Part shown: piece after piece, positions 1 to 9,456 of the stretch
Numbering within the stretch: position 1 is the first letter of the stretch
Layout: each line of letters starts with the position of its first letter
Assembly: GCF_005222915.1 (NCBI RefSeq)
Contig: NZ_STFX01000001.1
Location: 202,234 to 266,233, forward strand
Direction of reading: 5' to 3'
From: Rhizobium sp. FKL33
GTDB taxonomy: Bacteria; Pseudomonadota; Alphaproteobacteria; Rhizobiales; Rhizobiaceae
Length of the DNA: 64,000 nt
Notes under the pieces: model-generated
Database searches by the model: none
What the model saw: the letters and a program-made list of their open reading frames with translations, nothing else
What the model was told of the DNA's origin: nothing
Program-made: the position numbers and the translations under genes

Positions 1-812
1 TGCTCGCCGAAATGGGCGTGGTGGTCGAAAAGCAGCACCATGAAGTCGCCGCCGCCCAGCACGAGCTTGGCGTCAAGTTCGACACGCTGGTGCGCAACGC
101 CGACAAGATGCAGATCTACAAATATGTCGTGCATCAGGTCGCCAACGCTTACGGCAAGACGGCCACCTTCATGCCGAAGCCTGTTTTCGGCGACAACGGC
201 TCGGGCATGCACGTCCACCAGTCGATCTGGAAGGACGGCAAGCCGACCTTTGCCGGCGACGAATATGCCGGTCTGTCGGAAAGCTGCCTCTACTATATCG
301 GCGGCGTGATCAAGCACGCCAAGGCGATCAACGCCTTCACCAACCCGACCACCAACTCCTACAAGCGTCTGGTGCCGGGTTATGAAGCGCCGGTTCTCTT
401 GGCCTACTCCGCCCGCAACCGTTCGGCCTCCTGCCGCATTCCGTTCGGCTCTTCGCCGAAGGCCAAGCGCGTCGAAGTCCGCTTCCCGGATCCGGCTCAG
501 AACCCCTATCTCGGCTTTGCCGCCATGCTGATGGCCGGCCTCGACGGCATCAAGAACAAGATCCATCCCGGCAAGGCCATGGACAAGGATCTCTATGACC
601 TGCCGCCGAAGGAACTCAAGAAGATCCCGACCGTCTGCGGTTCGCTCCGCGAAGCGCTGGAAAGCCTCGACAAGGACCGCAAGTTCCTGACTGTCGGCGG
701 CGTGTTCGACGACGACCAGATCGACAGCTATATCGAGCTGAAGATGCAGGAAGTGATGCGCTTCGAAATGACGCCGCATCCGGTCGAATTCGACATGTAC
801 TATTCCTGCTGA
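1..812 (+). CDS. glnA: glutamine synthetase type I, C-terminal part
   Basis: Glutamine synthetase condenses glutamate and ammonia with ATP. The gene enters from the left edge, reading from base 3, so only about the last 269 residues are present. They contain the catalytic-domain block [17 protein letters not shown], the arginine motif NRSASCRIP and, in DLYDLPPKE, the tyrosine that GlnE adenylylates in type I enzymes. The last two features point to the GlnB/GlnE-regulated dodecameric form rather than GlnII or GlnIII. The C-terminal end is intact and a strong hairpin terminator follows. Any glnB partner would lie outside the window. Confidence 0.97.
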   Translation, partial: LAEMGVVVEKQHHEVAAAQHELGVKFDTLVRNADKMQIYKYVVHQVANAYGKTATFMPKPVFGDNGSGMHVHQSIWKDGKPTFAGDEYAGLSESCLYYIGGVIKHAKAINAFTNPTTNSYKRLVPGYEAPVLLAYSARNRSASCRIPFGSSPKAKRVEVRFPDPAQNPYLGFAAMLMAGLDGIKNKIHPGKAMDKDLYDLPPKELKKIPTVCGSLREALESLDKDRKFLTVGGVFDDDQIDSYIELKMQEVMRFEMTPHPVEFDMYYSC

Positions 813-838
813 TTACTCGGCAAAGAATGGAGAAGAGA

Positions 839-866
839 ATGGCGGGGCTTTGCCCCGCCATTTGCG
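839..866 (+). terminator. glnA rho-independent terminator
   Basis: A perfect GC-rich stem (ATGGCGGGGC / GCCCCGCCAT, loop TTT) lies 26 bases after the glnA stop and is followed by a short T-containing tail. It also separates glnA from the convergent gene that ends at 885. Confidence 0.75.
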
Positions 867-884
867 TTTGAGATGCTCGATATC

Positions 885-1421
885 TCAGGATTGCGGATGT
901 CGATAGACCAGGCAGGGATCGCCGTTCGGCGTCGGCGCCTCAGGATCGCGTTTTGCGCCGATGCGCTCGGCCAGGCGCCGCGACGGATGGTTGTCCGGAT
1001 CGATATAGGAGACGAGGCTGCCCACGCCCGCCTCGCGGAATGCGAAATCCCGCGCGGCCAAGGCCGCTTCCGTCGCATAGCCCCTGCCCTCGAAACCGTC
1101 GAACAGCAGCCAGCCAAGTTCGACTTCGGGATAGTCGACCGGATGATGCACGGCGATTTCGCCGACCAGTTCACCGGTGTCGACACGCTCCACGGCCCAA
1201 CCGCCGAAGCCGTGAACGGGCCAGTGGCCGGTCATATTCATGAACCCGTCCCATACCTGCCTGGGCGTCAGCCGTCCACCGATGAACTGCGACCGATCGC
1301 CCGCGTAGATGGCGAGGAGATGGGAGAAGTCGTCGATGCGATAGGGGCGCAGAAGCAGACGCTCGGTGCGGATGAGCGGCGCTTCGAGCCGCTTGGCGCC
1401 GGAAGACCTGGAAACCGTCAC
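885..1421 (-). CDS. GNAT family N-acetyltransferase
   Basis: 178-residue RimJ/RimL-like acetyltransferase. It shows the opening 'IRTERLLLRP' beta strand typical of the Acetyltransf_3 group and the acetyl-CoA loop motif FEGRGYATEA. The substrate is unknown; family members acetylate protein N-termini, antibiotics or small amines. I place the start at the GTG at 1421-1419 because it overlaps the stop of the upstream binding-protein gene as GTGA, a classic coupling arrangement, and the protein then begins just before the conserved strand. A longer reading frame reaches 1502 but would run well into the neighbour. Confidence 0.85.
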   Translation of the reverse strand: MTVSRSSGAKRLEAPLIRTERLLLRPYRIDDFSHLLAIYAGDRSQFIGGRLTPRQVWDGFMNMTGHWPVHGFGGWAVERVDTGELVGEIAVHHPVDYPEVELGWLLFDGFEGRGYATEAALAARDFAFREAGVGSLVSYIDPDNHPSRRLAERIGAKRDPEAPTPNGDPCLVYRHPQS

Positions 1422-2452
1422 TGTTTCAGTCGCTCTTTCAGAAGCTTGAGGTAATCGTCGTTCTCGCCGCCCTCGGCGTTTGCCGGCTCCGCCTTGGCGC
1501 AAGCAGGCTTGTAGTCCGCCGCAAGGCCTTCCTTGACGCAGACGCCGACCTTCCAGCCCGGAGGGATCGCGGTCAGGTCAACCGACTTCCATTTCGGATG
1601 GCCGCTTTCCTTGAGTTGCGCGAGATTGTTGACGATCAGGTTGGAGAAGTCCGCCACCGCCTTGCAGCTTTCGCGATGATAGGCGTTGCGGGCCTTGTCG
1701 TAATCGAAGGTCATCAGCACCGCCTTGACCGAGACGACATCCACCGGCTCCTTCTGGAACGGATAGGAATTGGCCTCGATCCTGGCCGGGATATAGGTCG
1801 CGAGCAGCGGCGCCTGCGTGATCGGCAGCAGGTGGAATTTCTTGCCGTCGATCTTGTCGCTGTCAAACAGCGCCGCCGGCGCGCCGGCGACATAGAAGAA
1901 AGCGTCGATCTTGCCGGCCTTGAGATCTGTCAATGCCTGGTCCTGATTGATCTCCACCTGCTGGGCGTCGACATCCAGAATATCCAGGATCAGGGTCGCG
2001 GTGAGGAAGGTGCCGCTGTCGCGCACGCCGACGGCGACCTTCTTGTCGGCGAGACCCTCGATCGTCTTGATGTCGCTGCGGGCGAGCACATGCACCTCCT
2101 CGTTATAGAGGGGGAACATGATGCGGACGCCCTTCACCGCCTGCTGGATCTCGGGGTCATTGGCCTCGAAGGTCTTGAGATAATCGAGCACGTCGCTCTG
2201 GACGATGCCGAACTGGGTGTTCTTGCGCTTGCGCACGCTCGAGAAGTTTTCGAGCGAGCCGGCGCTCTCCACCACGTTCAGCGTCTGTCCGCAGGCCTTG
2301 CCGAGCCCGGCGATATCGCGACCGATCTTGATATAGGTGCCCTTCGGCCCGCCGGTCATGATGTTCTTTTCGAGCTCCGCCGCTCCGGCAGACGCGCCGA
2401 ACAGCAGCGAAACCGTCACCAGCCCCGCGGAAAACCAAGTCGCGATACCCAT
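1418..2452 (-). CDS. TAXI family TRAP transporter solute-binding protein
   Basis: 344-residue periplasmic binding protein. It has an N-terminal signal peptide (hydrophobic core ending in ASAGAAE, about residue 25), followed by the TAXI hallmark 'MTGGPKGTYIKIGRDIA' and 'VRDSGTFLTATLILD'. TAXI proteins feed TRAP permeases, often with glutamate-type or other carboxylate ligands. No DctQ/DctM-type permease gene is in the window, so it is an orphan here. A strong ribosome site (GAGGAGGA) precedes the ATG. It is translationally coupled to the downstream acetyltransferase gene. Confidence 0.85.
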   Translation of the reverse strand: MGIATWFSAGLVTVSLLFGASAGAAELEKNIMTGGPKGTYIKIGRDIAGLGKACGQTLNVVESAGSLENFSSVRKRKNTQFGIVQSDVLDYLKTFEANDPEIQQAVKGVRIMFPLYNEEVHVLARSDIKTIEGLADKKVAVGVRDSGTFLTATLILDILDVDAQQVEINQDQALTDLKAGKIDAFFYVAGAPAALFDSDKIDGKKFHLLPITQAPLLATYIPARIEANSYPFQKEPVDVVSVKAVLMTFDYDKARNAYHRESCKAVADFSNLIVNNLAQLKESGHPKWKSVDLTAIPPGWKVGVCVKEGLAADYKPACAKAEPANAEGGENDDYLKLLKERLKQ

Positions 2453-2465
2453 TCATTCCTCCTCG

Positions 2466-3524
2466 TCAGCATGCCCCGCCGAGATCGCGCAGCAGGTTGC
2501 GCAACGCCGCAGCCGGCACGCGCCCGTAAACAGATTTCAGCGCATCCGTGACGCATTGTCCATCGCTGAGAAGCTCGAAAAGCTTCTTCTGCTTGGCCGG
2601 CGACATATTGTCATAGCCGGGCATGTCGACAAGCGCGTTCTGAACATCATCCGGGTCGCGCGGCGCGTTGGGCGGCTGTGGTTGAGGATCAACCGGCTGA
2701 GGCTGCGGCTCGACGGGACGCGGCCGAACCGGGCCTCCTTCCGCCAACTGCTTCTCGAGTTCGGAGACCCGACGCGTCAACCGGACGACATCTGCCTCTG
2801 AAGAAGATGCTTGATCTTCGGCCTTGACCCGGGCTGCCCGTTCCTTATCGAACCGGTCTTGCAGATCCTGCGCTTCGGCTCTCAACGCTCTGAGATCGCG
2901 CTGCAATTGTCCGGAGTCGCCGAGATTGGCGCGCGCCTCCTTGAGTTCGGCGATGAGGGCCTCACGATCGCGTGTCATGCGATCCAATTCCGCCTGCATA
3001 TCTCCTCCGTCTGCGAGTGCGGCGCGGAGATCCTTGATGGCGGCGTCGCGCGCAGCAATCGCTTTCTGTGCAACGGTGAGATCCGCCTCCGCCTGGTCGA
3101 GGGCTGTTTGCGCAGCGGCGAGATCACGGGAGGTTTTGTCGGCGTTCTTCAGACGCGCCCGCAGATCCTTGATCTCCTTGGCAAGCGCCGCATCGTCGCT
3201 GGAGCCTGCGCGCAATTTGTCATTCTCACTTTGCAGCGACTTGAGCTCGGCGTCCATGTCGCCAAGTTCGGCTTCGAGCGATTTTTCGCGGGACCCGGCC
3301 TTTGCAGCTTCGTGTTTCGCCGCATCGAGATCCGCCTGCAAATCGGAGATCGTCTGATCGCGCGCAGCCACTACGGCGCCCGTATCGCCTTGAACAAAGC
3401 GGGCGGCTCCGTACCCGCCTCCAGCTCCGACCACGAGAGCCAGAACTGCCGCGATCAATGCGCCCGCCGAGCGCCCCGGATTGCCGCCGGAAGGTCCAGC
3501 GTCCCTACCCCATTGATTGACCAT
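2466..3524 (-). CDS. coiled-coil membrane-anchored protein, unknown function
   Basis: 352 residues. A hydrophobic segment at about residues 20-42 looks like a single membrane anchor or uncleaved signal. It is followed by a long heptad-rich coiled coil (about 50-245; many D/E/K/R/A/L), a proline/glutamine linker with a repeated PQPQP pattern, and a compact C-terminal domain of about 70 residues with two cysteines, one of them the final residue. The start at 3524 is preceded by GAGGAGA. No family is recognised. The architecture resembles an envelope spacer that presents a C-terminal domain in the periplasm. It lies directly upstream of the TAXI gene (13 bases). Confidence 0.75.
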   Translation of the reverse strand: MVNQWGRDAGPSGGNPGRSAGALIAAVLALVVGAGGGYGAARFVQGDTGAVVAARDQTISDLQADLDAAKHEAAKAGSREKSLEAELGDMDAELKSLQSENDKLRAGSSDDAALAKEIKDLRARLKNADKTSRDLAAAQTALDQAEADLTVAQKAIAARDAAIKDLRAALADGGDMQAELDRMTRDREALIAELKEARANLGDSGQLQRDLRALRAEAQDLQDRFDKERAARVKAEDQASSSEADVVRLTRRVSELEKQLAEGGPVRPRPVEPQPQPVDPQPQPPNAPRDPDDVQNALVDMPGYDNMSPAKQKKLFELLSDGQCVTDALKSVYGRVPAAALRNLLRDLGGAC

Positions 3525-3597
3525 GATGTCTCCTCTGAATTTCGATCGCCCAATGCAAGGCAATGATTTGGCGATTGTTATGGCGCGCCAGCGTCGA

Positions 3598-3626
3598 CTT
3601 GAAAAGCCGCCTCGCCCGCACCAAAT
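3598..3626 (+). promoter_or_regulatory. possible heat-shock (sigma-32 type) promoter of hspQ
   Basis: CTTGAA at 3598-3603 and CCAAAT at 3621-3626 with a 17-base spacer, about 28 bases before the hspQ start. It resembles RpoH-dependent promoters and fits a heat-shock gene. Assignment is by eye only. Confidence 0.35.
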
Positions 3627-3653
3627 CTTCGGATTATCAATCGAGGTGCGGAT

Positions 3654-3983
3654 ATGCGTGAGAGAGTGGCGAAATACCAGATCGGCCAGGTGGTCCGGCA
3701 TCGGGTGTTTCCGTTCCGGGGCGTCATTTTCGACGTCGATCCGGAATTTGCGAATACCGAGGAATGGTGGAATTCGATTCCCCCGGAGGTCAGACCGTCG
3801 AAGGATCAACCCTTCTATCATCTTTATGCTGAAAATGCGGAGTCGGCCTATGTGGCCTATGTCTCCGAACAGAATTTGGTGCTGGACGAAAGCGGCGATC
3901 CGTTTCGGCATCCGGCGGTGCTGGCGAATTTCGAGCCGGAAAGCCGCACGCAGTATCGGCCCAAGGCGCTCCAGACTCACTGA
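3654..3983 (+). CDS. hspQ: heat shock protein HspQ (YccV-like)
   Basis: 109-residue protein of the HspQ/YccV family. The compact barrel is recognisable from 'YQIGQVVRHRVFPFRGVIFDVDPEF' (given here in part) through 'YHLYAENAE' and 'YVSEQNL'. In enterobacteria HspQ modulates Lon-dependent proteolysis and binds hemimethylated oriC; its role here is inferred from the family. A good ribosome site (GAGGTGCGG) precedes the ATG. It is transcribed divergently from the coiled-coil gene. Confidence 0.9.
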   Translation: MRERVAKYQIGQVVRHRVFPFRGVIFDVDPEFANTEEWWNSIPPEVRPSKDQPFYHLYAENAESAYVAYVSEQNLVLDESGDPFRHPAVLANFEPESRTQYRPKALQTH

Positions 3984-4093
3984 GGAGTCGGCCCCCCGTT
4001 TCGGCTTGACCTTTGCCGTTGGCGCTGATTAATCGGCCCATGGGCGCGGGCTCGCCGCGCCGAGCGAACTCTGTTTGAAAGGCTCATGGCGCG

Positions 4094-5041
4094 ATGACCG
4101 GGCTTCCCGTGCTTGATGATGCGTATATCCCTGAATTGCCGAATTATTACAAAGGCAAAGTGCGCGACAATTATGACCTGGCCGATGGCGGCAGGGTGAT
4201 CATCGCCACCGACCGGCTGTCGGCTTTCGACCGCATCCTGACCGCCATTCCCTACAAGGGCCGGGTGCTGACCCAGACGGCGCGTCATTGGTTCGAACTG
4301 ACCGCGGACATCTGCCCCAATCACGTGATTTCCTACCCGCATCCGAATGTGGTTATCGGCAAGCGGCTGGAGATCCTGCCGGTGGAAATCGTGGTGCGCG
4401 GCTATCTCGCCGGCACGACCTCCACCTCGATCCTGACGAAATACAAGGCCGGCGAACGGACCATGTATGGCGTCACCCTGCCCGACGGCATGCGCGACAA
4501 CGAAAGGCTCCCGGAAGCCATCATCACGCCCACGACCAAGGCTTTCGACGGCGGCCATGACGAACCACTCTCTGGAGCGGAGATCCTGTCCCAGAAGCTT
4601 TTGACGGAAGAGCAGTGGAACACCGTGTCGTCTTATGCGCTGAAGCTGTTCGCCTGCGGCCAGGAGCGCGCCGCGGCGCAAGGCCTGATCCTCGCAGACA
4701 CCAAATACGAATTCGGCGTCGACGCCGAGGGCACCATCATTCTCGCCGACGAGATCCATACGCCGGATTCCTCGCGCTACTGGATCGCCGAGACCTATCA
4801 GGCGGCGCTCGAAAGCGGCAAGCGTCCGGCGAGCTTCGACAAGGATTTCATCCGCGCCTGGGTGGCGGAACGCTGCGACCCCTATAAGGACGAGATCCCA
4901 GCCATTCCGGCCGAACTGGTCGAGCAGGCGTCGAAGGTCTATATCGACGCCTTCGAGATGATCACCGGCAAGAGCTTCGACCGCGAAACGGGCGGCGTGA
5001 CGCTGGCGGATATTCGCGAGAGCCTGAAACACCTGTTCTGA
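4094..5041 (+). CDS. purC: phosphoribosylaminoimidazole-succinocarboxamide synthase
   Basis: SAICAR synthase joins CAIR and aspartate using ATP in step 8 of purine synthesis. The 315-residue length matches the longer purC class rather than the ~240-residue form. Diagnostic motifs are [34 protein letters not shown] and [11 protein letters not shown]. Hyphomicrobiales often carry a second, shorter purC beside purS/purQ, which is not in this window, so this may be one of two paralogues. It converges with the MBL-hydrolase gene; a palindromic repeat element lies between them. Confidence 0.93.
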   Translation: MTGLPVLDDAYIPELPNYYKGKVRDNYDLADGGRVIIATDRLSAFDRILTAIPYKGRVLTQTARHWFELTADICPNHVISYPHPNVVIGKRLEILPVEIVVRGYLAGTTSTSILTKYKAGERTMYGVTLPDGMRDNERLPEAIITPTTKAFDGGHDEPLSGAEILSQKLLTEEQWNTVSSYALKLFACGQERAAAQGLILADTKYEFGVDAEGTIILADEIHTPDSSRYWIAETYQAALESGKRPASFDKDFIRAWVAERCDPYKDEIPAIPAELVEQASKVYIDAFEMITGKSFDRETGGVTLADIRESLKHLF

Positions 5042-5090
5042 GGTTTACGCCGCGGCCACAAGGTTGCGGCTCTTGCCCGACAACCTCTCG

Positions 5091-5190
5091 CCTCGTCACC
5101 CTCGGGCTTGTCCCGAGGGCGTGCCGACAGACGCGTTGCATTCGACGAATGCCGCTGCAAATGCTCGCCACAAGGGCGAGCATGACGATG
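5091..5190. repeat. intergenic palindromic repeat element, copy 1
   Basis: About 100 bases between two convergent genes, opening with TCGTCACCCTCGGGCTTGTC plus its complement CCCGAGGG and closing with GCTCGCC..GGCGAGCATGACGA. The outer ends (TCGTCA.. and ..ATGACGA) are inverted. A second copy with the same outer layout lies at 52241-52343. Confidence 0.7.
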
Positions 5191-5217
5191 GAAGGGCCGC
5201 ACAGGCCGATTGACGGC

Positions 5218-6021
5218 CTAAACCTCCACCTCAATCCGCATTCCATCATATGCCGGCTCGACATGGTCAGGCGTTTCCCGCATCACGGTGTCGTAATCGA
5301 GCGGGATATGCATGTGCGTGAGGATGGCCCGTTTGGGAGCGATGCGCTCGATCCACTCCATCGCCTGTTCGAGCGACAGATGGCTCGGATGGCGGCGATA
5401 TTGCAGGCAGTCGATGACCAGCACGTCGAGGCCGACGAGCTTTTCCAGCGACTCCTCCGGAAAATCGCTGACATCGGTGCAATAGGCGACATCGCCGATG
5501 CGGAAGCCGAGCGAATGGGCGTCGCCATGGTGCTGGATCAACGGCAGGAAGGGGATCGCCCCGCCAGGGCCGGGAACCTCGAAACTGCTGGCGATGTTGA
5601 TCTCATAGCTGCGGGCGATCGGCGGATAGGAACTGCCGACGGGCGTTTCAAACACATAGCGGAAGCCTTCGATCACCCGTTCCATGGTCGCCGGATCGGC
5701 CCAGACCGGCATGCGGTGTTCGTTCTTGTAGACGAAGGACCTGATATCATCGATGCCATGCAGATGATCGGCATGGGCGTGCGTCAGCACCACGGCGTGC
5801 AGATCCTCCGCGCCGACTGCGACCATCTGGCTGCGGAAATCGGGGCCGGTGTCGATCACCACCGATGTCAGCTTGCCGTCGTCGGACCATTGCTCGACCA
5901 GCATGGCGGCGCGGCTGCGACGATTTTTCGGATTGCTGGGATCGCAAGCCCCCCAGTCGCCGGTGATGCGCGGAACGCCGGGCGAGGAAGAGCATCCGAG
6001 AATCGTAAAGCGTCGCTTCAT
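5218..6021 (-). CDS. MBL-fold metallohydrolase, PhnP-like
   Basis: 267-residue metallo-beta-lactamase-fold hydrolase with the metal-binding THAHADH motif, the later histidine in HHGDAHSLGF, the aspartate in YCTDVSDF and the terminal histidine in LTHMHIPLDY. It most resembles PhnP-type phosphodiesterases that open cyclic ribose phosphates, but the real substrate is unknown. The start is the ATG at 6021, behind GGAGAA; a TTG six bases further upstream lacks spacing. It follows tatD closely and is the last gene of the metG-tatD-mbl run, an arrangement commonly conserved in the order. Confidence 0.88.
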   Translation of the reverse strand: MKRRFTILGCSSSPGVPRITGDWGACDPSNPKNRRSRAAMLVEQWSDDGKLTSVVIDTGPDFRSQMVAVGAEDLHAVVLTHAHADHLHGIDDIRSFVYKNEHRMPVWADPATMERVIEGFRYVFETPVGSSYPPIARSYEINIASSFEVPGPGGAIPFLPLIQHHGDAHSLGFRIGDVAYCTDVSDFPEESLEKLVGLDVLVIDCLQYRRHPSHLSLEQAMEWIERIAPKRAILTHMHIPLDYDTVMRETPDHVEPAYDGMRIEVEV

Positions 6022-6036
6022 GAGCAAGGTTCTCCG

Positions 6037-6822
6037 TCAGGCGACACGCGTCATCTTGGAAAAGCAGCGGAAGGCGTTTTCGGTGGTAAGTTCGGACACA
6101 GCCTCGACGCTGACGCCGATCGTCTGCGCCAGCACCTCGGCGGTGTTGACCACATAGGAAGGCTCGTTGCGCTTGCCGCGCCAGGTTTTCGGCGCGAGAT
6201 AGGGCGCGTCCGTCTCCACCAGCAGCCGGTCGCGCGGCACGGACGCCGCAATGTCGCGGATGTCCTGCGACTTCGGGAAGGTCAGGATGCCCGAGAAAGA
6301 CACGTACCCCCCGAGCTCGACCCCGACCCGCGCCAGTTCCGCCCCAGAGGAAAAGCAGTGAAGGAGGAAGGGGAAGGCCCCGCCCCGCTCGGTCTCGTCC
6401 TTCAGGATCGCCGCCATGTCGTCATCGGCGGCGCGGGAATGGATGACGAGCGGCAGGCCGGTGATGCGGGCGGCGGCGATATGCCGGCGCAGACCCGTCG
6501 CCTGCTGTTCGGGCGTCGCATAGTCGTAGAAATAATCGAGACCCGCCTCGCCGATCGCCACGCATTTCGGGTGCTCCGACAGGGCGACCAGTTCATCGGT
6601 CTGGATGTCAGGCTCCTCATGCGCATGGTTGGGATGCGTGCCGACCGAGCAGAACACCTGCTCATAGGTCTCCGCGATCGCCTTGATACGCTCGAAGCGA
6701 TGCACCAGCGTGGAGATGGTGATCATCTGGCCGACGCCGGCCGCCCGAGCCCGCGCGATCAGCTCGTCGCGCTCGGCGTCGAAATCCGGAAAATCCAGAT
6801 GGCAATGCGTGTCGATCAGCAT
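6037..6822 (-). CDS. tatD: TatD family metal-dependent DNase
   Basis: 261-residue TIM-barrel hydrolase with all TatD landmarks: DTHCHLD at the N-terminus, GEAGLDYF, the HSR metal ligand, HCFSS and ETDAPYL near the C-terminus. TatD enzymes are 3'-5' exonucleases acting on DNA/RNA, implicated in DNA repair. It begins seven bases after the metG stop, so it is almost certainly co-transcribed with metG. Confidence 0.93.
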   Translation of the reverse strand: MLIDTHCHLDFPDFDAERDELIARARAAGVGQMITISTLVHRFERIKAIAETYEQVFCSVGTHPNHAHEEPDIQTDELVALSEHPKCVAIGEAGLDYFYDYATPEQQATGLRRHIAAARITGLPLVIHSRAADDDMAAILKDETERGGAFPFLLHCFSSGAELARVGVELGGYVSFSGILTFPKSQDIRDIAASVPRDRLLVETDAPYLAPKTWRGKRNEPSYVVNTAEVLAQTIGVSVEAVSELTTENAFRCFSKMTRVA

Positions 6823-6829
6823 TCCCGCC

Positions 6830-8377
6830 TCATGCCTTCGGCGGGAAATATTTCGGGAACACGCCGGTCGGCGGCGCGATGGTCACGCCGCTCTTGACGC
6901 GGCCGTTCGCGCCGAGCGAGGCGAAGTCGCGGCTCGTGACGGAGTCCCCGAAGAGATCGAGCAGTTTTTCGGCCGAGGCCGGAACGTAAGGCTGCAGCAT
7001 CACGGCGATCTGGCGGACGACTTCGAGCGTCACATAGAGGACCGTCGACATGCGGGCGACATCGCCGGATTTCGCCAGCGCCCAGGGCGCCTGTGCAGCA
7101 AAGTAGCTGTTGGCTTCCGACGACACGGCAAAGACCGCCGACATCGACTTGTGGATCTGTTGGGTCGCCATCTCGGCGCGGCAGGTCTCGATCGCCTTGT
7201 CGGCGAGCGCGATCAGCGCCTCGTCTTCGGGCGTCAGCGGACCGGGTTCCGGAATGACGCCTTCGAGATTCTTAGACACCATCGACAGCGAACGCTGGGC
7301 GAGATTGCCGATATTGTCGGCAAGATCGGCGTTGATGCGGTTGGCGATCGCCTCCTCGCTATAGGAGCCGTCCTGGCCGAAGGAGACTTCGCGCAGGAAG
7401 AAATGGCGCACCTGGTCGCAGCCGAAATGTTCGACGAGATCGAAGGGATCGACGACATTGCCGACCGATTTCGACATCTTCTCGCCCTTGTTGAGCATAA
7501 ATCCATGCGCATAGACGCGCTTGGGCAGCGCCACGCCCGCCGACATCAGGAAGGCTGGCCAGTAGACGGCGTGGAAACGGATGATGTCCTTGCCGATGAT
7601 GTGGATGGCCGGCCAGAACTTCCAGCGTTCGGCATTGGCGTCGGGATAGCCGGCGGCGGTGATGTAGTTGGTCAGCGCGTCGACCCAGACATACATCACA
7701 TGCTTAGGATCGCCTGGAACTGGGATGCCCCAATCGAAGGTGGTGCGCGACATAGAGAGATCGCGCAAGCCGGATTTCACGAAGGAGACAACCTCGTTAC
7801 GGCGCTCGTCGGGACCGATGAAATCTGGCTGGGCTTCGTAGAGCGCCAGCAGCTTGTCCTGATAGTTGGACAGACGGAAGAAGTAGCTTTCCTCCTCCAC
7901 CCATTCCACCGGCGTGCCCTGCGGCCCATAGCGGACGCCGTCGGCGCGCAGCTCGGTTTCGCCTTCCTGATAATAGGCCTCGTCGCGCACCGAATACCAG
8001 CCGGAATAGCTGTCCTTATAGATGTCGCCGGCCTCGACCATCTTGGTCCAGATCGCCTGAACGGATTTGTAGTGCCGCTCTTCCGTGGTGCGGATGAAAT
8101 CGTCGTTGGAGGCGTTGAAGATCGGGCCCATGCGGCGGAATTCGGCGGAATTGCGATCGGCCAGTTCACGCGCGGTCATGCCCAGCGCCCGCGCCGTCTG
8201 CTGCATCTTCTGGCCATGCTCGTCGGTGCCGGTCAGGAAGAAGACCTCGCGGCCGTCGAGCCGCTGGAAGCGGGCGAGAGCGTCCGTGGCGATCAGCTCA
8301 TAGGCATGGCCGATATGCGGCTTGCCGTTGGGATAGGAGATCGCGGTCGTGATGTAAAAGGGCGAATTGTCGATCAT
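6830..8377 (-). CDS. metG: methionine--tRNA ligase
   Basis: 515-residue class I aminoacyl-tRNA synthetase charging tRNA-Met. The HIGH motif is PHIGHAYE near residue 20, with GTDEHGQK, the WVDALTNY block and the KMSKS loop in [10 protein letters not shown]. The short length and absence of a zinc-knuckle cysteine cluster and of the C-terminal tRNA-binding (EMAPII-like) domain match the compact alphaproteobacterial MetG. It heads the metG-tatD-mbl unit. Its upstream partner in many relatives, holB, is here separated by a gene on the opposite strand. Confidence 0.97.
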   Translation of the reverse strand: MIDNSPFYITTAISYPNGKPHIGHAYELIATDALARFQRLDGREVFFLTGTDEHGQKMQQTARALGMTARELADRNSAEFRRMGPIFNASNDDFIRTTEERHYKSVQAIWTKMVEAGDIYKDSYSGWYSVRDEAYYQEGETELRADGVRYGPQGTPVEWVEEESYFFRLSNYQDKLLALYEAQPDFIGPDERRNEVVSFVKSGLRDLSMSRTTFDWGIPVPGDPKHVMYVWVDALTNYITAAGYPDANAERWKFWPAIHIIGKDIIRFHAVYWPAFLMSAGVALPKRVYAHGFMLNKGEKMSKSVGNVVDPFDLVEHFGCDQVRHFFLREVSFGQDGSYSEEAIANRINADLADNIGNLAQRSLSMVSKNLEGVIPEPGPLTPEDEALIALADKAIETCRAEMATQQIHKSMSAVFAVSSEANSYFAAQAPWALAKSGDVARMSTVLYVTLEVVRQIAVMLQPYVPASAEKLLDLFGDSVTSRDFASLGANGRVKSGVTIAPPTGVFPKYFPPKA

Positions 8378-8592
8378 TCGCGATAATGCCTTGCTTGTCG
8401 TTTGCGGTTGTTGCAGCGCTTCTAAGCCTTATTTTTAACGGCTGCAAACATGAATCGAGTTTCGCGATCAAAAGACATCCGCGCGCAGCGCTCGTGGGAT
8501 AGACTGGCTCACTTGCTTGACTTGACCGGCCCCGGCGACTAGTCGATTAGGCGTGGGGCGCCCTGTCGCGAGACGGCGAGGCGGAAAGTGCG

Positions 8593-9423
8593 ATGCGAAC
8601 ATCGCGCGCGAAAGGGATTGAGTTGGACTTCCTGCATAATATTGATCCGCTTTACTCGATATCGGGACTTTTCGTCGGCATCCTAGTGGGAATTACCGGA
8701 GTGGGCGGCGGCTCGCTGATGACCCCGCTACTGGTGGTGCTGTTCAATGTGCACCCAGCCACCGCCGTCGGTACGGATCTTCTTTACGCCGCCATCACCA
8801 AGAGCGCCGGCACGGCCGTGCATGGCGCGAACAAGACGATCAATTGGGCGATCGTTCGGACCCTCGGTCTCGGCAGCGTCCCGGCCGCGCTCGTGACCCT
8901 CTATATGCTCTCCGGGATCGACCGCAAAAGCCTCGCTGCGGTCTCGCTCATCACCTATTCGCTCGGCTGGATGCTGTTCCTCACGGCCTTCCTGCTGCTG
9001 TTCCGCAACACCATCGTCGACCGCGTCACCGAATGGAGACAACATAAGCCGCCGGTTTCTACATCGACCGTGACGCTGCTGACATTCGCCCTCGGCATTG
9101 TGCTCGGAACTCTGGTCACCCTGACCTCGGTCGGCGCCGGCGCGCTCGGCGTCACCGTGCTGCTGATGCTCTATCCCCGTCTGCAGATCCGCGACATCGT
9201 CGGTTCCGACATCGTGCATGCCGTGCCGCTGACGCTGGTCGGCGGCATCGGCTACTGGATGATCGGCGAGATCGACTGGATGATGCTGATCTCGCTGCTG
9301 ATTGGCTCGATCCCCGGCATCATCATCGGCAGCCATATCGCCCCGCGCATGCCGGACCGGCTGATCCGGCCGTTCCTGGCCGCGACGCTGGCGTTGGTGG
9401 CGCTCAAGCTGGTTCTCGCCTGA
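8593..9423 (+). CDS. TauE/SafE family sulfite/anion exporter
   Basis: 276 residues with about eight hydrophobic spans in two homologous halves. The first half shows the family signature VGITGVGGGSLMTP and the second the matching SVGAGALGV. Family members export sulfite, sulfoacetate or related organic anions across the inner membrane; the substrate cannot be told here. The ATG at 8593 is used; a TTG at 8623 with a purine-rich upstream (AAAGGG) is a credible alternative that would remove ten hydrophilic residues. It runs against holB and metG on both sides. Confidence 0.85.
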   Translation: MRTSRAKGIELDFLHNIDPLYSISGLFVGILVGITGVGGGSLMTPLLVVLFNVHPATAVGTDLLYAAITKSAGTAVHGANKTINWAIVRTLGLGSVPAALVTLYMLSGIDRKSLAAVSLITYSLGWMLFLTAFLLLFRNTIVDRVTEWRQHKPPVSTSTVTLLTFALGIVLGTLVTLTSVGAGALGVTVLLMLYPRLQIRDIVGSDIVHAVPLTLVGGIGYWMIGEIDWMMLISLLIGSIPGIIIGSHIAPRMPDRLIRPFLAATLALVALKLVLA

Positions 9424-9456
9424 CGCTGCGGAGCGTCGTCAAAACCGCAAACCGTT

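Noticed and set aside
2466..3980. Longer start for the coiled-coil gene reaching 3980.
   Set aside because: The extra 152 residues run antisense through hspQ and lack coding character; the ATG at 3524 has a strong ribosome site.
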